From positions 34,998,440 to 35,062,439 of the forward strand of contig OX485807.1 in the NCBI GenBank assembly GCA_950295325.1: a stretch of DNA of 64,000 nt. Reading direction: 5' to 3'. The DNA comes from Polytrichum commune (lineage: Eukaryota; Streptophyta; Polytrichopsida; Polytrichales; Polytrichaceae). A program made the translations under genes and the position numbers. Numbering within the stretch: the stretch's first letter is position 1; each line of letters opens with the position of its first letter. Below the pieces are notes generated by a model. It saw nothing but the letters and a program-made list of their open reading frames with translations, made no database searches and was not told the origin of the DNA. Below, one piece after another: positions 33,890 to 47,519 of the stretch.

Positions 33890-34861
33890 TGTCGCAACCC
33901 TTGCTAGCCCCCCCTTGACCATCTTGCCAATTTTCAATTCTAGCAAAGGTTACGAGTGGCTAACCCTTCGCATACCGCCATGCTAATGGTTAGCTCCTCT
34001 AACCCCGGACCAATAGTTCATAGGAGGGAACCAACCCTCCTACTTTGCTTTCGGAACTCACCCCTTAATCGGTAACCCATTTCCCCAATGTGGACTTCCA
34101 TCCATGGAAGTCCAATCCTATGTTGATCATCGCGTTGCCGGAGCAACACTACAACAACCCGAACCATACTAGGCAACTATGGCCTCACAATAGGCCAAAG
34201 CCCATGGAGGCCTTGCCGTTCGGCCTCGGGTGGGTGAGGCCACACCACCTCACCCATATAAGCCTCTAGGACTCTACGCGGGGCCCCTACCCCACCGTCA
34301 ACCAACCTCTTGTCTCTACCAAGAGTTGGGGCCAAGTGGACATTTTCCCTTAGCCGCTGGGCCTAGAAGCCCCCACAGTTTCAGACCATCATAACTTCCT
34401 TGTATGATGTCTGATGCTAACACTTGACCACTTGATCTTCATCTACGCTTCACGAAGATGCCGATGCACTCCTCACTTGCCCCATTCGGGCAAGTGGTGA
34501 GGAAGTTATGCCTGTTTGAACCTTGGCAGTCCCGGGAATCACTCCCAGGCACTGCTGTACCAGGGCGCTGTCCCGGGACAGCACCCCACTCAAATGGCCA
34601 TAACTCCTAGCTCACACCTCCGATTGAGGTGTTCTTGAGCATTCTAGAATCACCACGCCATGAGCTACGCATAGCTCATGGCCTTACCCTTGTGCCTCCT
34701 AGTCTCCGTGGGTGGGAGGCGTTCCCAACGCCCGGGGCCCTCACCCACACTAGGATCACTTGGGCCCTCTCACCAACGGCGCCACAAGTCCCGGGTGTCA
34801 CTCCGGGGTCCCCCTTGTGCCCATGATGTTTCGGGCACTCCTCATGGAGAGGTGCGCGACA
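33890..34861 (-). repeat. 3' LTR of gypsy copy D
   Basis: A 972-bp LTR with TGTCGC/GCGACA ends. It shares private variants with 39993-40964 (such as GCTAGCCCCCCC near the start and AAGCCCCCACAG in the middle), confirming the pair. Confidence 0.94.
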
Positions 34862-37800
34862 CTCACCCCCACCAAACGGAGTCGATGCCCTCATCGACTA
34901 TACTCGTAGTCGGCACACCAATTCTCAAGTTGCCATCCTCTATGGTGCGGCATTGTGTTTACCTTAGGGCGCGACCCCCACAATGCATCTTCAAATTTGG
35001 CATAGTCCCAAAGGTGTCGTTCCTAGGTGGTCCGTTAGCGACTTTGGATCTCTCATCCAAGGACCTAACCTATACTAGACCACCTACTTTGGGACTCACA
35101 TGGGTTGCCCCTCCTTTGGGGCCTCCCCCGTTAGGCTCCACTAGCCTAACGTGACACATCTAGGCGAGACCTCAACGCTTCCACTAAGTTGTCTCGGTTG
35201 CAACTCCGAGATGGCTTTCCATTGTTAAGCCACGCCTCGATCGCACGGGGGTGATGCCAAGTCCCGCCCGACTCGGTTCCCACTTTGCTCTTTCGAGACA
35301 TGGGTTCATGACTCCCATGCGCCAACTCTCGTTAGCTCGCGGGTAGCACTTTTATGAGCACGCGCCATCACCTTGTCCCCGCCCGGACAAGCCCACAACT
35401 AAGAAGTTTCTTGGTTTTATCCAAGGTCCCTCCAAGCCATGGCCCCAATTACTCGGCTTACCCAACCTAGTTTGGCATGTCTATTCCCCCTCTTCCATTA
35501 ACCAAGCACAAGTACAAGACTAGGACCTCATCTCATACTTTTTTCTTTGCACCACTAAAGTTTGGACTTTATTCCCTCAAGCCAAAGAACAAGTGCATGT
35601 TGTGGAGCAATTAACCTCGAAGCTATGTTTGCTACTAGAGTCTCTCCCCCACTAAAGGAGATTGATGTCCTCATCAATGCCTACGCTTCTTTTTATTGGA
35701 ATGTCTAGCCTTAGTTTCTTCAAAGTGCTTCACCAATTCATTGGTGTTGACCATGTCTCTTGCCGCCACCCAAGCGGTTTCTTTCTCATGGTATCCTCAC
35801 CATTTCACCAAGTATTCCTTTGTACATTTTCTTTCGTTTTCACTTGGGCTTCCTACACTTGAGGATGCCCTCTTACCTCATGTTCCAAATGACGTCCACA
35901 AGGTCGGGAGGTGGCCTAATCACTTGCTTGTGATCGGGCCACAAGGTGTCGTCCTAAAATGACTTTCGTAATGAGACATGAAATGTCGGATGCACTTTGA
36001 TCTCCGGCGGTAATTCCAACTTATATATGTCCTTGACCACTTGTTCCACAATGGGAAACGGAGCTCCAATTTTGGACATGAACTTTGGAGTGAGGCCTTC
36101 CGGCTAAGTGAAGTTGTTCACATTCAACAACACCTTTTGGCCCACCTCATTCTCCACTTCGCGTCTTCCGGCATTGACTTGCACTCCGTAGCGCCTTCGG
36201 GCTTTCTCCACCAACAACTTGGTCATCTCCAAGACTTGTTCACGCTTCTTGGCCAAGTCCTCACCATCTTGGTTGAACTCTAGTGTTGAATGTGCCCCCT
36301 CGAGAGCTAGGTTAATAGGTTGGAGCGCATCCACTCCATAAGCCACCACCAAAGACCACCCCTTGGTAGCCAAGTGCGTGGCTACATTGCAATTACACTC
36401 CGCTCGACCCACATAGTCCGCCCAATCTCCTTGGTCCGCCCCCACCAAGTTCCTCAAGTATTGCTTCAAGACTCCATTCACACGCTCCGATTTCCCATTC
36501 ATTTGGGAATGCAAGGTCGTGCTAAACCTTAGTTTCATTCCGACCTCCTTAGAGAAATGCATTGAAAATGCACTTGTGAACTTTGGATCTTGATCCCACA
36601 CAATCACTCTTGGCAACCCGTGGTGCCTCAACCATCCTTTGAGAAAAGGCTATGCGGTCTCCAACGCGGTGGCGGTTCCCACAATCGGCACCATGTGTGC
36701 CAACTTGGCAAACCACTCTACCATCAACAAGATGGCATCATACCCATGTGACTCCGGCAAACTTGTGATCAAGTCCATGCACATACCATGCCATGGCGCC
36801 GACGGGATAGGCAACGGTTGCAAGAAGCCGCCTTGCTTTTGGTAAGAGGCTCGGTTCACTTGGCACTTTGATTCAAGCCTTCACAAAGTGGCCTATATCT
36901 TCCTTTATGCACCGCCAATGGTACCTCTTTGACACCATTCTATGGCGGCTTTTTCTTTCTCCTCTATGGCCGGCAATAGGACTATAATATTCCTCCTTCA
37001 AAACCGATAGCCTCAACTTGCCTTGTGGCACATATACCCGACTTTGTTTGCACTTGAACAATCCGTCCACCAACTTAACCTCTTTGAGCACCTTGCTCTT
37101 GCGAAGCTCACCTAAAAGCTTTTGTGCTTTGGGGTAGTTAATTTATTCCTCCCGTATCTTGCATCACAAGTTTCCTTTGCCGGCACACATTAGCCACAAG
37201 GTTTGGATGGTTCTCATTGCTTGGAACTCTTCCGGTCTACTTAGCGCATCCGGCACCACATTTCCACGGTCCGGTTTGTGGATCAAATCCACCTTCATAA
37301 GCGCCAAACTATCATGCCTCCGCAATGACTTGGCGTTCACTTACGCTTGTATGTCAAAATACTTTTAGGACACATTGTCCATGTAGACCTTTGCTTTGTG
37401 CGACCCCAACTAGTGTCGCCACATCTTCAAGCAATGCACTACGGCAAAGAAATTCTTTGTCATGAATTGGTTGTCTTCTTTGACAACCATCGAGCTTCAT
37501 GCTCCCATATGCAATGGCCATCCATCTTACACATAATCCACCATTGGCAAAGTTACTCACCCCCGTATGCACCTCGAAAGGTTTGTCAAGCTCCGCGAAC
37601 TTGAGCACGGGCGGCGAAGAGAACTTGGTGTTAAGCTCCCCAAAGACTCGTGACAAACATCATCCCACTCTTGGGATAGCCATTTCTTCCACAAGTCGCA
37701 CAAGGTGGGACAACCATTGAGCCTCATGCTTTCATATGCCATGGCCATCCATCTTGCCTCAACATCCGCCAATGGTAAAGTCACTCGCCCCCGTATGCAC

Positions 37801-39992
37801 CTCAAAAGGTTTGTCAAACTCCGCGAACTTGAGCACGGGCGGCGAAGAGAACTTGCTCTTAAGCTTCTCAAAGACTTGGTGGCAAGGCTCATCCCACTTT
37901 TGGGATAGCCATTTCTTTCACAAGTCGCACAAGGTTTGACAACCTATAAGCTTAATGCTCCCATATGCAATGGGCATCCATCTTGGATCAACATCCGCCA
38001 ATGGTAAAGTTACTCGTCCCCGTATGCACCTCAAAAGGTTTGTCAAATTTCGCAAACTTGAGCACGGGCGGCGAAGAAAACTTGGTCTTAAGTTCCTTAA
38101 AGACTTGGTGGCAAAGCTCATCCCACTTTTGGGATAGCCATTTCTTGCATAAGTTGGACAAGGTCGGACAACCATCGAGATTCATGCTCTTATATGCAAT
38201 GGCCATCCATTTTGCCTCAACATCCGCCAATGCTAAAGTCACTCGCCCCCGTATGCACCTCAAAAGGTTTGTCAAAGTCCGCAAACTTAAGCACGGGCGG
38301 CGAAGAGAACTTGTTTTTGAGCCCCCCAAAGGCTTGGTGACAAGGCTCATCCCACTCTTGGGATAGCCATTTTCCTCAATAAGTTGAATAAGGTCCTAGC
38401 AACCTTAGAAAACTCTCGAATGAAGTTGTGGTACTAATTGGCTAGGCCAACAAATGACCTAAGCCCTTTTGAATCAAAGGCCAATTCTCCTTTTGGACTG
38501 CCTTGACATTCTTCATGTTCATCCACCAACTTCATTTATCACCACATACCTCAAGAGCTCAATCTCTCGTTGAGCAAAGTTATTTTTCACTTCTTGGCGG
38601 TAATTTTTTTTTGGGCAACACATTGATGAATACATCCTTGTATTTCGCCAACATCACACCAATGTTGTTTGGGGGAGGCCCATCTTTCCTAGCCTCCCCA
38701 TACGTTCCTTGAAGTTGCTCCAATTGAACCACGACCATTATGTTTTCTTTTTTTTTATTCGGTCCATTAAGACCAAATTCAACTTAGGTCCTCCTACCAT
38801 AGGAGTCATTGTTAATTTGAACTTCAATTCTTTGCCATTATGACACATCATAATGCACCGCAAGCACACCGGCTTGCACCTCACATCTATCATGTGAGTT
38901 TCAAAGAAGGCGGCCTTCACAATGACATGCATTTTATCTATTTCACTTGGTGTGAAATTTTGACAAAAATCCAATGTCCCACATTGAAAGGTTACATGCA
39001 TCGCGGCCTCCTTTGTCTCATGCGGTTCGCCCTTTCCAAACCGCACCTTGGTGGGCTTGCTTTCTCTATCAATCGGCAAGCCCCAACTCCCTTGTGAGTT
39101 TTGGGCTCAAGAAGGAGTGGTAGCCTCTTTGTCAACACATGAGACATTTCTCCCATTCATTGAGCCTCAAGGTACAAAAGATTTGGCCTTGGCTTAAGGC
39201 TACTAGCCTTGGCCACAATGCCATCGTCTTACATTCGGTCCTCGGCAACTTGGCTTGGCTTGGTCCGCAAAGCCAACTTTAAACATTTCGTCCGTGGGAC
39301 AAATTGGTTTGGTGCCAACATGTTTTGCCTAAGTAAAATGGACCAAACAATTTGCACTCATTTCTTTGGGACCTACTTTGGCTAAAGCCACTTGTGGTGA
39401 TGCGCCACCAAACTTCTCTTGGGGACCATCGGCTTCAATGCTCTTGCAAACTTGATGGTCCCCACCATGTCCTCAAGAAGCCTTAGGGACTTAAACAAGG
39501 CATCCACCACCCGCTTTTAAAACACCACCTAAAAGGATGCATTTCTTAGAAAGCTCGTCCGTTTTAGGTGTATCCTTCATTTGTGCGTTTGAATAGCGCA
39601 CATAGGCCTTAAGAGGCCCCGGGTGCCTCATTAGCACCAAATTCATTCCAACATCAATACCTTCCAAGCATTTCGAATTGGAATTTCAATCCAATATTAA
39701 TGCCCTCCATGGTTTTGGGTGCATTCGGTATTCTAGGCCCCAAATGCTTTTTGAGGCGTGCGGGAGCCCTTTCAAAGGACTCCACCATTTTCCTTACCGA
39801 ATCCACCATCATGCCCACCATTGTCATTAGAACCAATGGTACGGTCAAATTCCATTTACACATGATCGTTGTTCCAATTTGAGCCTCACAACCTTTTGGA
39901 AACCCGGGCTCACCATCACAACCCGCTTATTTGATAGCCATGCTTCCCTCAAAGTGCTAGCCCAAAAATTGGAAACCTGCTCTGATACCAAG

Positions 39993-40964
39993 TGTCGCAA
40001 CCCTTGCTAGCCCCCCCTTGACCATCTTGCCAATTTTCAATTCTAGCAAAGGTTACGAGTGGCTAACCCTTCGCATACCGCCATGCTAATGGTTAGCTCC
40101 TCTAACCCCGGACCAATAGTTCATAGGAGGGAACCAACCCTCCTACTTTGCTTTCGGAACTCACCCCTTAATCGGTAACCCATTTCCCCAATGTGGACTT
40201 CCATCCATGGAAGTCCAATCCTATGTTGATCATCGCGTTGCCGGAGCAACACTACAACAACCCGAACCATACTAGGCAACTATGGCCTCACAATAGGCCA
40301 AAGCCCATGGAGGCCTTGCCGTTCGGCCTCGGGTGGGTGAGGCCACACCACCTCACCCATATAAGCCTCTAGGACTCTACGCGGGGCCCCTACCCCACCG
40401 TCAACCAACCTCTTGTCTCTACCAAGAGTTGGGGCCAAGTGGACATTTTCCCTTAGCCGCTGGGCCTAGAAGCCCCCACAGTTTCAGACCATCATAACTT
40501 CCTTGTATGATGTCTGATGCTAACACTTGACCACTTGATCTTCATCTACGCTTCACGAAGATGCCGATGCACTCCTCACTTGCCCCATTCGGGCAAGTGG
40601 TGAGGAAGTTATTCCTGTTTGAACCTTGGCAGTCCCGGGAATCACTCCCAGGCACTGCTGTACCAGGGCGCTGTCCCGGGACAGCGCCCCACTCAAATGG
40701 CCATAACTCCTAGCTCACACCTCCGATTGAGGTGTTCTTGAGCATTCTAGAATCACCACGCCATGAGCTACGCATAGCTCATGGCCTTACCCTTGTGCCT
40801 CCTAGTCTCCGTGGGTGGGAGGCGTTCCCAACGCCCGGGGCCCTCACCCACACTAGGATCACTTGGGCCCTCTCACCAACGGCGCCACAAGTCCCGGGTG
40901 TCACTCCGGGGTCCCCCTTGTGCCCATGATGTTTCGGGCACTCCTCATGGAGAGGTGCGCGACA
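39993..40964 (-). repeat. 5' LTR of gypsy copy D
   Basis: A 972-bp partner of 33890-34861, next to the primer-binding site at 39979-39990. Confidence 0.94.
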
Positions 40965-42031
40965 CTCAGCTCTCTGTGTTCAACACCTGTGTCGTCTTCC
41001 CAACCGTGGCAGCGATCCCGTAACCACCGGGGAAATGGTTCCATGTGTTGCCTTCCGCCTGCCTCTCTTCTGTGTTCCCTGCAAAATGCACCAGCCACGA
41101 CAAATTAATGCACAGGTCACGCATTGCAGCAAATTCACGTGCACTACTCTTCACGGACAGGTGTGCATATCCTCCCACCTCCTCATTTCCAGTGTCCACT
41201 CATGGTTAAGCACAACGTATTCGTGCGCTTGCTCCAGCTCCCGCCCTGCCATGTTGAACACCCGCCCGTGTCCTTCCACAATGGCTGCCCTCATTCCCTG
41301 CTCTTCCTCGCTCTCCCAGACGTGGCGCTTCGTGTGTGAATGTAAATTCAGGTATTCTGTGCAAAATCCAAGGGCCTCCTCTGCGGCATATCCATTTGCC
41401 ATTGACGCCTCTGGCTGCGCCTTTGTCCGCACAAACGCTTTCAGAGTTCCTAAGTAGCACTCACACGGATACATCCACCGCCCTCCCACTGGGCCACACA
41501 CCTCAATCTCGTCCACGAGGTGTATTAGTGTGTGCTGCATTATGTCGAAGAATGCTGGCGGAAAACAAACTTCCAGAATGCACATTGTTTCCACGACATA
41601 CAATCGCAGCGCATCCAATTCTGCCTTTTCCACGACCCTTGCGCATATCCTGCTAAAGCTTTTGCCAAGCCTTATCAAGGCTGTTCGTTGTAGAGGTTGC
41701 AACAAGTTCCTAATTGCAACAGGTATGATTTGCTGCAACAGACAGTGGTAATCGTGTGACTTCAGGCCGTAAAATCTCGCTTTCTTCAGATGCTTCCCAA
41801 GAGAACTTCCGTATCCTGTGGGGGTGCGGATTGCACTAACCTCCTCCACGAACATCTTTCTCTCCATGTCCGTTAGCACATATGGCGCAGGTGGCTTGAA
41901 ATACCGTTGTCTGTTCGCTCTTGGTCTTAGCCACAGCTCACGTCGTTGCCCCATTTGCTGCAAATCCCTCCTTGTCTCAGCCGTATCTTTCTCCCCGAAC
42001 AGGAACTTCAAAACACTCTCCGCTATGTTCT
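40965..42031 (-). pseudogene. CACTA transposase, DUF4218-like part
   Basis: A minus-strand coding stretch between gypsy copies E (42032) and D (40964). Reading from 42031 it shows KNIAESVLKFLFGEKDTAETR, WLRP, and APYVLTDMERK; then DUF4218 signatures GLKSHDYHCLLQQIIPVAIR (about 41772), VVETMCILEVCFPPAFFD, HTLIHLVDEIEVCGPVGGRW, and MYPCECYLGTLKAFVR. It stops near 41151. A further segment (about 41098-40965) reads FPRWLRDRCHGWEDD in another frame, typical of the linker before DUF4216, so an intron probably separates them. The N-terminal transposase domain is lost. Confidence 0.8.
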
Positions 42032-43004
42032 TGTCGCGCACCTCTCCATGAGGAGTGGCCGAAACACCATGGGCACAAGGGGGACCCCGGAGTGACACCC
42101 GGGACTTGTGGCGCCGTTGGTGAGAGGGCCCAAGTGATCCTAGTGTGAGTGAGGGCCCCGGGCGTTGGGAACGCCTCCCACCCACAAAGACTAGGAGGCA
42201 TGAGGGTGAGGCCATGAGCTATGCGTAGCTCATGGCGTGGTGATTCTAGAATGCTCAAGATCACCTCAATCGGAGGTGTGAGCTAGGAGTTATGGCCATT
42301 TGAGTGGGGTGCTGTCCTGGGACAGCGCCCAGGTACAGCAGTGCCTGGGAGTGATTCCCGGGACTGCCAAGGTTCAAACAGGCATAACTTCCTCAAGACT
42401 TGCCCGAATGGGGCAAGTGAGGAGTCCATCGGCATCTACGTGAAGCGTAGATGAGGATGGAGTGGTTGGTTGTGATGATCAGACATCATACAAGGAAGTT
42501 ATGATGGTCTGAAGCTGCTGGGGGGGTTCTAGGCCCAGTAGCTAAAGGAAAATGTCCACTTGGCCCCAACTCTTGGTAGAGAGACAAGAGGTTGGTTGGC
42601 GGTGGGGTAGGGGCTCCGTGTAGAGTCCTAGAGGCTTATATGGGTGAGGAGGTGTGGCCTCACCCACCCGAGGCCGAACGGCACGGCCTCCATGGGCATT
42701 GGCCCATTGTGGGGCCATAGTTGCCTAGTATGGTTCGGGTTGTTGTAGTGTTGCTCCGGCAACGCGATGATCAACATAGGATTGGACTTCCATGGATGGA
42801 AGTCCACATTGGGGAAATGGGTTACCGATTAAGGGGTGAGTCCCGAAAGCAAAGTAGGAGGGTTGGTTCCCTCCTATGAACTATTGGTCCGGGGTAAGAG
42901 GAGCTATCCATTAGCATGGCGGAATGCGAAGGGTTAGCGCTCGTAACCTTTGCTAGAAACGAAAATTGGCAAGATTATTAAGGGACCTAGCAAGGGTTGC
43001 GACA
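42032..43004 (+). repeat. 5' LTR of gypsy copy E
   Basis: A 973-bp complete LTR in plus orientation (TGTCGCGCACC...GGTTGCGACA), followed after 2 bases by TGGTATCAGAGC at 43007-43018. The preceding five bases are GTTCT, with no partner found downstream. Confidence 0.93.
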
Positions 43005-46000
43005 CTTGGTATCAGAGCAGGGTTCCAATATTTGAGCTAGCACTTTGAGGGAAGCATGGCTATCATATAAGAGGGTTATAATGGTGACCCGGGGTTTCCA
43101 AAAGGTTGTGAGGCTCAAATTGGAACAAAGATCATGTGTAAATGGAATTTGACCATACCATTGGTTCAAATGACAATGGTGGGCATGAGGGTGGATTCGG
43201 TGAGGAAAATGGAGGAGTGCTTTGAAAAGGCTCCCGCAAACCTCGAAAAGTATTCAGGGGCTAGAATACCGAAAGGACCCAAAACCTTGGAGGGCATTAA
43301 TGTTGGATTGAAATTCCAATTCGAAATGCTTAGAAGGTGGTGATGTTGAAATGAACTTGGGGCACATGAGGCACGCGGGGTCTCTTAAGGCGTATATGTG
43401 CGAATTTCACACCCAAATGAATGGTACATCTAGGATGGACAAGCTTTCTAAGAAATGCATCGTTTTAGGTGGGTTTCAAAAGCGGGTGGTGAAAACCATG
43501 TTCAAGACCCCAAAGCATCTTGAGGACGTAGTGCGAATCATAAAGATTTGAAGAGCATTGAAGCCGATGTTCCTAAGAAGAAGTTGGACGGCACATCACC
43601 ACAAAGTGGGTTTAGCCGAAAGAGGCCCCAAGGAAATGAGCGCAAGTAGTTTGGCCCATTCTACCAAGGCAAATCATGCTAGCTCGTGCCGTGGATGAAA
43701 TGTGAGAAGGTGGTTTGGTGGTACCAAGCTAGATCATATTTGTGCCACGGACGGAGTGTTAAAAGTTGGCCTTGCGGACCAAGCCAAACTCATGGTGTTG
43801 CCGAGGACCAAATGTTAGACGATGGCTTTGTGGCCAAGGCTAGTAGCCTTAAGTCAAGGCCAACTATTTTATATCTTGAGGCTCAAATGAATGGGACAAA
43901 CATCTAATGGGTTGACAAAGAGGCAAGCCATGCCTTCTTGAGCCCAAAACTCATAAGGGAGTTGGGGCTTGCCGATTGGTAGACCCGGCAAGCCCACCAA
44001 GGTGCGGTTTGGAAAGGGCAAACCGCATGAGACAAAGGAGGCCGCAATGCATGTAACCTTTCAACGTGGGACATTGGATTTTTGTCAAAATTTCACACCA
44101 AGTGAAATAGATAAAATGCATGTCATTGTGAAGGCCGCCTTCTTTGAAACTCACATGATAGATGTGAGGTGCAAGCCGGTGTGCTTGCGGTGCATTATGA
44201 TGTGTCATAATGGCAAAGAATTGAAGTTCAAATTAACAATGACTCCTATGGTAGGAGGACCTAAGTTGAATTTGGTCTTAATGGACCGAATTAAAAAACA
44301 AAAAAAACAAAAAAACATAATGGTCGTGGTTCAATTGGAGCAACTCCAAGGAACGTATGGGGAGGCTAGGAAAGATGGGCCTCCCCCAAACAACATTGGT
44401 GTGATGTTGGTGAAATACAAGGATGTATTCACCAATGTGTTGCCCAAAAAAAAATTACCGCCAAGAAGTGAAAAATAACTTTGCTCAACGAGAGATTGAG
44501 CTCTTGAGGTATGTGGTGATAAATGAAGTTGGTGGACAAACATGAAGAATGTCAAGGCAATCCGAAAGGAGAATTGGCCCTTGATTCAAAAGGGCTTAGG
44601 TCATTTGTTGGCCTAGCCAATTAGTACTACAACTTCATTCGAGAGTTTTCTAAGGTTGCTAGGACCTTATTCAACTTATTGAGGAAAATGGCTATCCCAA
44701 GAGTGGGATGACCCTTGTCACCAAGCCTTTGGAGGGTTCAAAAACAAGTTCTCTTCGCCGCCCGTGCTTAAGTTCGCGGACTTTGACAAACCTTTTGAGG
44801 TGCATACGGGGGCGAGTGACTTTAGCATTGGCGGATGTTGAGGCAAAATGGATGGCCATTGCATATAAGAGCATGAATCTCGATGGTTGTCCGACCTTGT
44901 CCAACTTATGCAAGAAATGGCTATCCCAAAAGTGGGATGAACTTTGCCACCAAGTCTTTAAGGAGCTTAAGACCAAGTTTTCTTCGCCGCCCGTGCTCAA
45001 GTTTGCGAAATTTGACAAACCTTTTGAGGTGCATACGGGGGCGAGTAACTTTACCATTGGCGGATGTTGATCCAAGATGGATGCCCATTGCATATGGGAG
45101 CATTAAGCTTAAAGGTTGTCAAACCTTGTCCGACTTGTGAAAGAAATGGCTATCCCAAGAGTGGGATGAGCCTTGCGACCAAGTCTTTGAGAAGCTTAAG
45201 AGCAAGTGACTTTACCATTGGCGGATGTTGAGGCAAGATGGATGGCCATGGCATATGAGAGCATGAAGCTCGATGGTTGTCCCACCTTGTGCGACTTGTG
45301 GAAGAAATGGCTATCCCAAGAGTGGGATGATGTTTGTCACGAGTCTTTGGGGAGCTTAACACCAAGTTCTCTTCACCGCCCGTGCTCAAGTTCGCGGAGC
45401 TTGACAAACCTTTCGAGGTGCATACGGGGGTGAATGCCTTTGCCAATGGTGGATTATGTGTAAGATGGATGGCCATTGCATATGGGAGCATAAAGCTCGA
45501 TGGTTGTCAAAGAAGACAACCAACTCATGACAAAGAACTTCTTTGCCGTAGTGCATTGCTTGAAGATGTGGCGACATTATATGGGGTCGCACAAAGCAAA
45601 GGTCTACATGGACAACGTGTCCTAAAAGTATTTTGACATACAAGCGTAAGTGAACGCCAAGTCATTGCGGAGGCATGATAGTTTGGCGCTTATGAAGGTG
45701 GATTTGATCCACAAACCGGACCGTGGAAATGTGGTGCCGGATGCGCGAAGTAGACCGGAAGAGTTCCAAGCAATGAGAACCATCCAAACCTTGTGGCTAA
45801 TGTGTGCCGGCCAAGGAAACTTGTGATGCAAGATACGGGAGGGGTAAATTAACTACCCCAAAGCACAAAAACTTTTAGGTGAGCTTCGCAAGAGCAAGGT
45901 GCTCAAAGAGGTTAAGTTGGTGGACGGATTGTTCAAGTGCAAACAAAGTCGGGTGTATGTGCCACAAGGCAAGTTCAGGCTATCGGTTTTGAAGGAGGAA

Positions 46001-47116
46001 TATGATAGTCCTATTGCCGGCCATAGAGGAGAAAGAAAAAGCCGTCATAGAATGGTGTCAAAGAGGTACCATTGGCGGTGCATAAAGGAAGATATAGGCC
46101 ACTTTGTGAAGGCTTGAATCAAAGTGCCAAGTGAACCGAGCCTCTTACCAAAAGCAAGGCGGCTTCTTGCAACCGTTGCCTATCCCGTTGGCGCCATGGC
46201 ATAGTATGTGCATGGACTTGATCACAAGTTTGCCGGAGTCACATGGGTATGATGCCATCTTGTTGATGGTAGAGCGGTTTGCCAAGTGGGCACACATGGT
46301 GCCGATTGTGGGAACCGCCACCGCGTTGGATACCGCATAGCCTTTTCTCAAAGGATGGTTGAGGCATCACGGGTTGCCACAAGTGATTGTGTCGGATCAA
46401 GATCCAAAGTTCACAAGTGCATTTTCAATGCATTTCTCTAGGAGGTCGTATTGAAACTAAGGTTTAGCACGACCTTGCATTCCCAAATGGATGGGAAAAC
46501 AAAGCGTGTGAATGGAGTCTTGAAGCAATACTTGAGGAACTTGGTGGGGGCGGACCAAGGAGATTGGGCGGACTATGTGGGTCGAGCGGAGTGTAATTGC
46601 AATGTAGCCACGCAATTGGCTACCAAGGGGTGGTCTTTGGTGGTGGCTTATGGAGTGGATGCGCTCCAACCTATTAACCTAGCTCTCGAGGGGGCACATT
46701 CAACACTAGAGTTCAACCAAGATGGTGAGGACTTGGCCAAGGATGGTAAACAAGTTTTGGAGATGACCAAGTTGTTGGTGGAGAAAGCCCGAAGGTGCTA
46801 CGGAGTGCAAATCAATGCCGGAAGACGCGAAGTGGAGTATGAGGTGGGCCAATAAGGTGTTGTTGAATGTGGACAACTTCACCTTGCCCAAAGGCCTTAC
46901 TTCAAAAGTTCATGTCCAAAATTGGAGCTTCGTTTTCCATTGTGGAACAAGTGTTCAAGGACATGTATAAGTTGGAATTACCACCGGAGATCAAAGTGCA
47001 TCCGACATTTCATGTCTCATTACGAAAGTCATTTTAGGACGACACCTTGTGGCCCGATCACAAGCAAGTGATTAGGCCACCTCCCGACCTTGTGGAGGTC
47101 ATTTGGAACATGAGGT
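42032..47116 (+). mobile_element. Gypsy chromovirus copy E, first half of a tandem pair
   Basis: A plus-strand fossil inserted in the CACTA transposase gene. Parts: 5' LTR 42032-43004; primer-binding site 43007-43018; gag-like region about 43020-43650; cysteine-rich repeats about 43660-43830; protease-like region about 43969-44280; RNase H-side tandem units about 44685-45490; integrase zinc-binding region about 45899-46117; integrase core about 46131-46855. It then passes directly into a partial LTR that serves copy F. Broken in many places, with no reverse-transcriptase core recognised. No matching target duplication is found at the far end of the pair, so the right side has been rearranged. 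Confidence 0.87.
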
Positions 47117-47519
47117 AGGGGTAGGGGCCCCGCGTAGAGTCCTAGAGGCTTATATGGGTGAGGTGGTGTGGCCTCACCCACCCGAGGCCGAACGGCACGG
47201 CCTCCATGGGCTTTGGCCCATTGTGAGGCCATAGTTGCCTAGTATGGTTCGGGTTGTTGTAGTGTTGCTCCGGCAACGCGATGATCAACATAGGATTGGA
47301 CTTCCATGGATGGAAGTCCACATTGGGGAAATGGGTTACCGATTAAGGGGTGAGTCCCGAAAGCAAAGTAGGAGGGTTGGTTCCCTCCTATGAACTATTT
47401 GGTCCGGGGTAAGAGGAGCTAACCATTAGCATGGCGGAATGCGAATGGTTAGCGCTCGTAACCTTTGCTAGAATTGAAAATTAGCAAGATTGTCAAGGGG
47501 GCTAGCAAGGGTTGCGACA
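47117..47519 (+). repeat. Partial central LTR shared by E and F
   Basis: A 403-bp LTR piece beginning GGGGTAGGGGCCCCGCG and ending GGTTGCGACA, in plus orientation, followed by the primer-binding site at 47522-47533. Confidence 0.9.

Larger units (their letters stand above)
33890..40964 (-). mobile_element. Gypsy chromovirus copy D, full length, inside the CACTA element
   Basis: A structurally complete 7,075-bp fossil with exact CTCAG duplications (33885-33889, 40965-40969). Parts in element order: 5' LTR 39993-40964; primer-binding site 39979-39990; gag-like region about 39350-39975; protease-like region about 38738-39079; four RNase H-side tandem units about 37480-38375; integrase zinc-binding region about 36873-37091; integrase core about 36104-36859; chromodomain-like stretch about 35715-35835; polypurine tract 34862-34874; 3' LTR 33890-34861. 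The cysteine-rich repeat field is much reduced here. Broken in many places, with no reverse-transcriptase core recognised. I count about two LTR differences in 972 bp, so it is recent. Confidence 0.94.
31540..42031 (-). mobile_element. CACTA (En/Spm) transposon, 3' portion, split by gypsy copy D
   Basis: A plant CACTA DNA transposon whose own sequence is 31540-33889 and 40965-42031; gypsy copy D lies between. The low-coordinate terminus starts CACTAGAAGGAACCAGGG at 31540 and is followed by short subterminal repeats of TTCGACA/TGTCGAA. The transposase gene is on the minus strand: a DUF4218-like region (about 41200-41790), then a linker with FPRWLRDRC (about 41035-40985), then a DUF4216-like region (about 33400-33830). 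This is the usual order in TNP2-type transposases. The N-terminal transposase domain and the other terminus are missing, because gypsy copy E starts at 42032 and the sequence beyond E/F is not CACTA. Confidence 0.82.
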
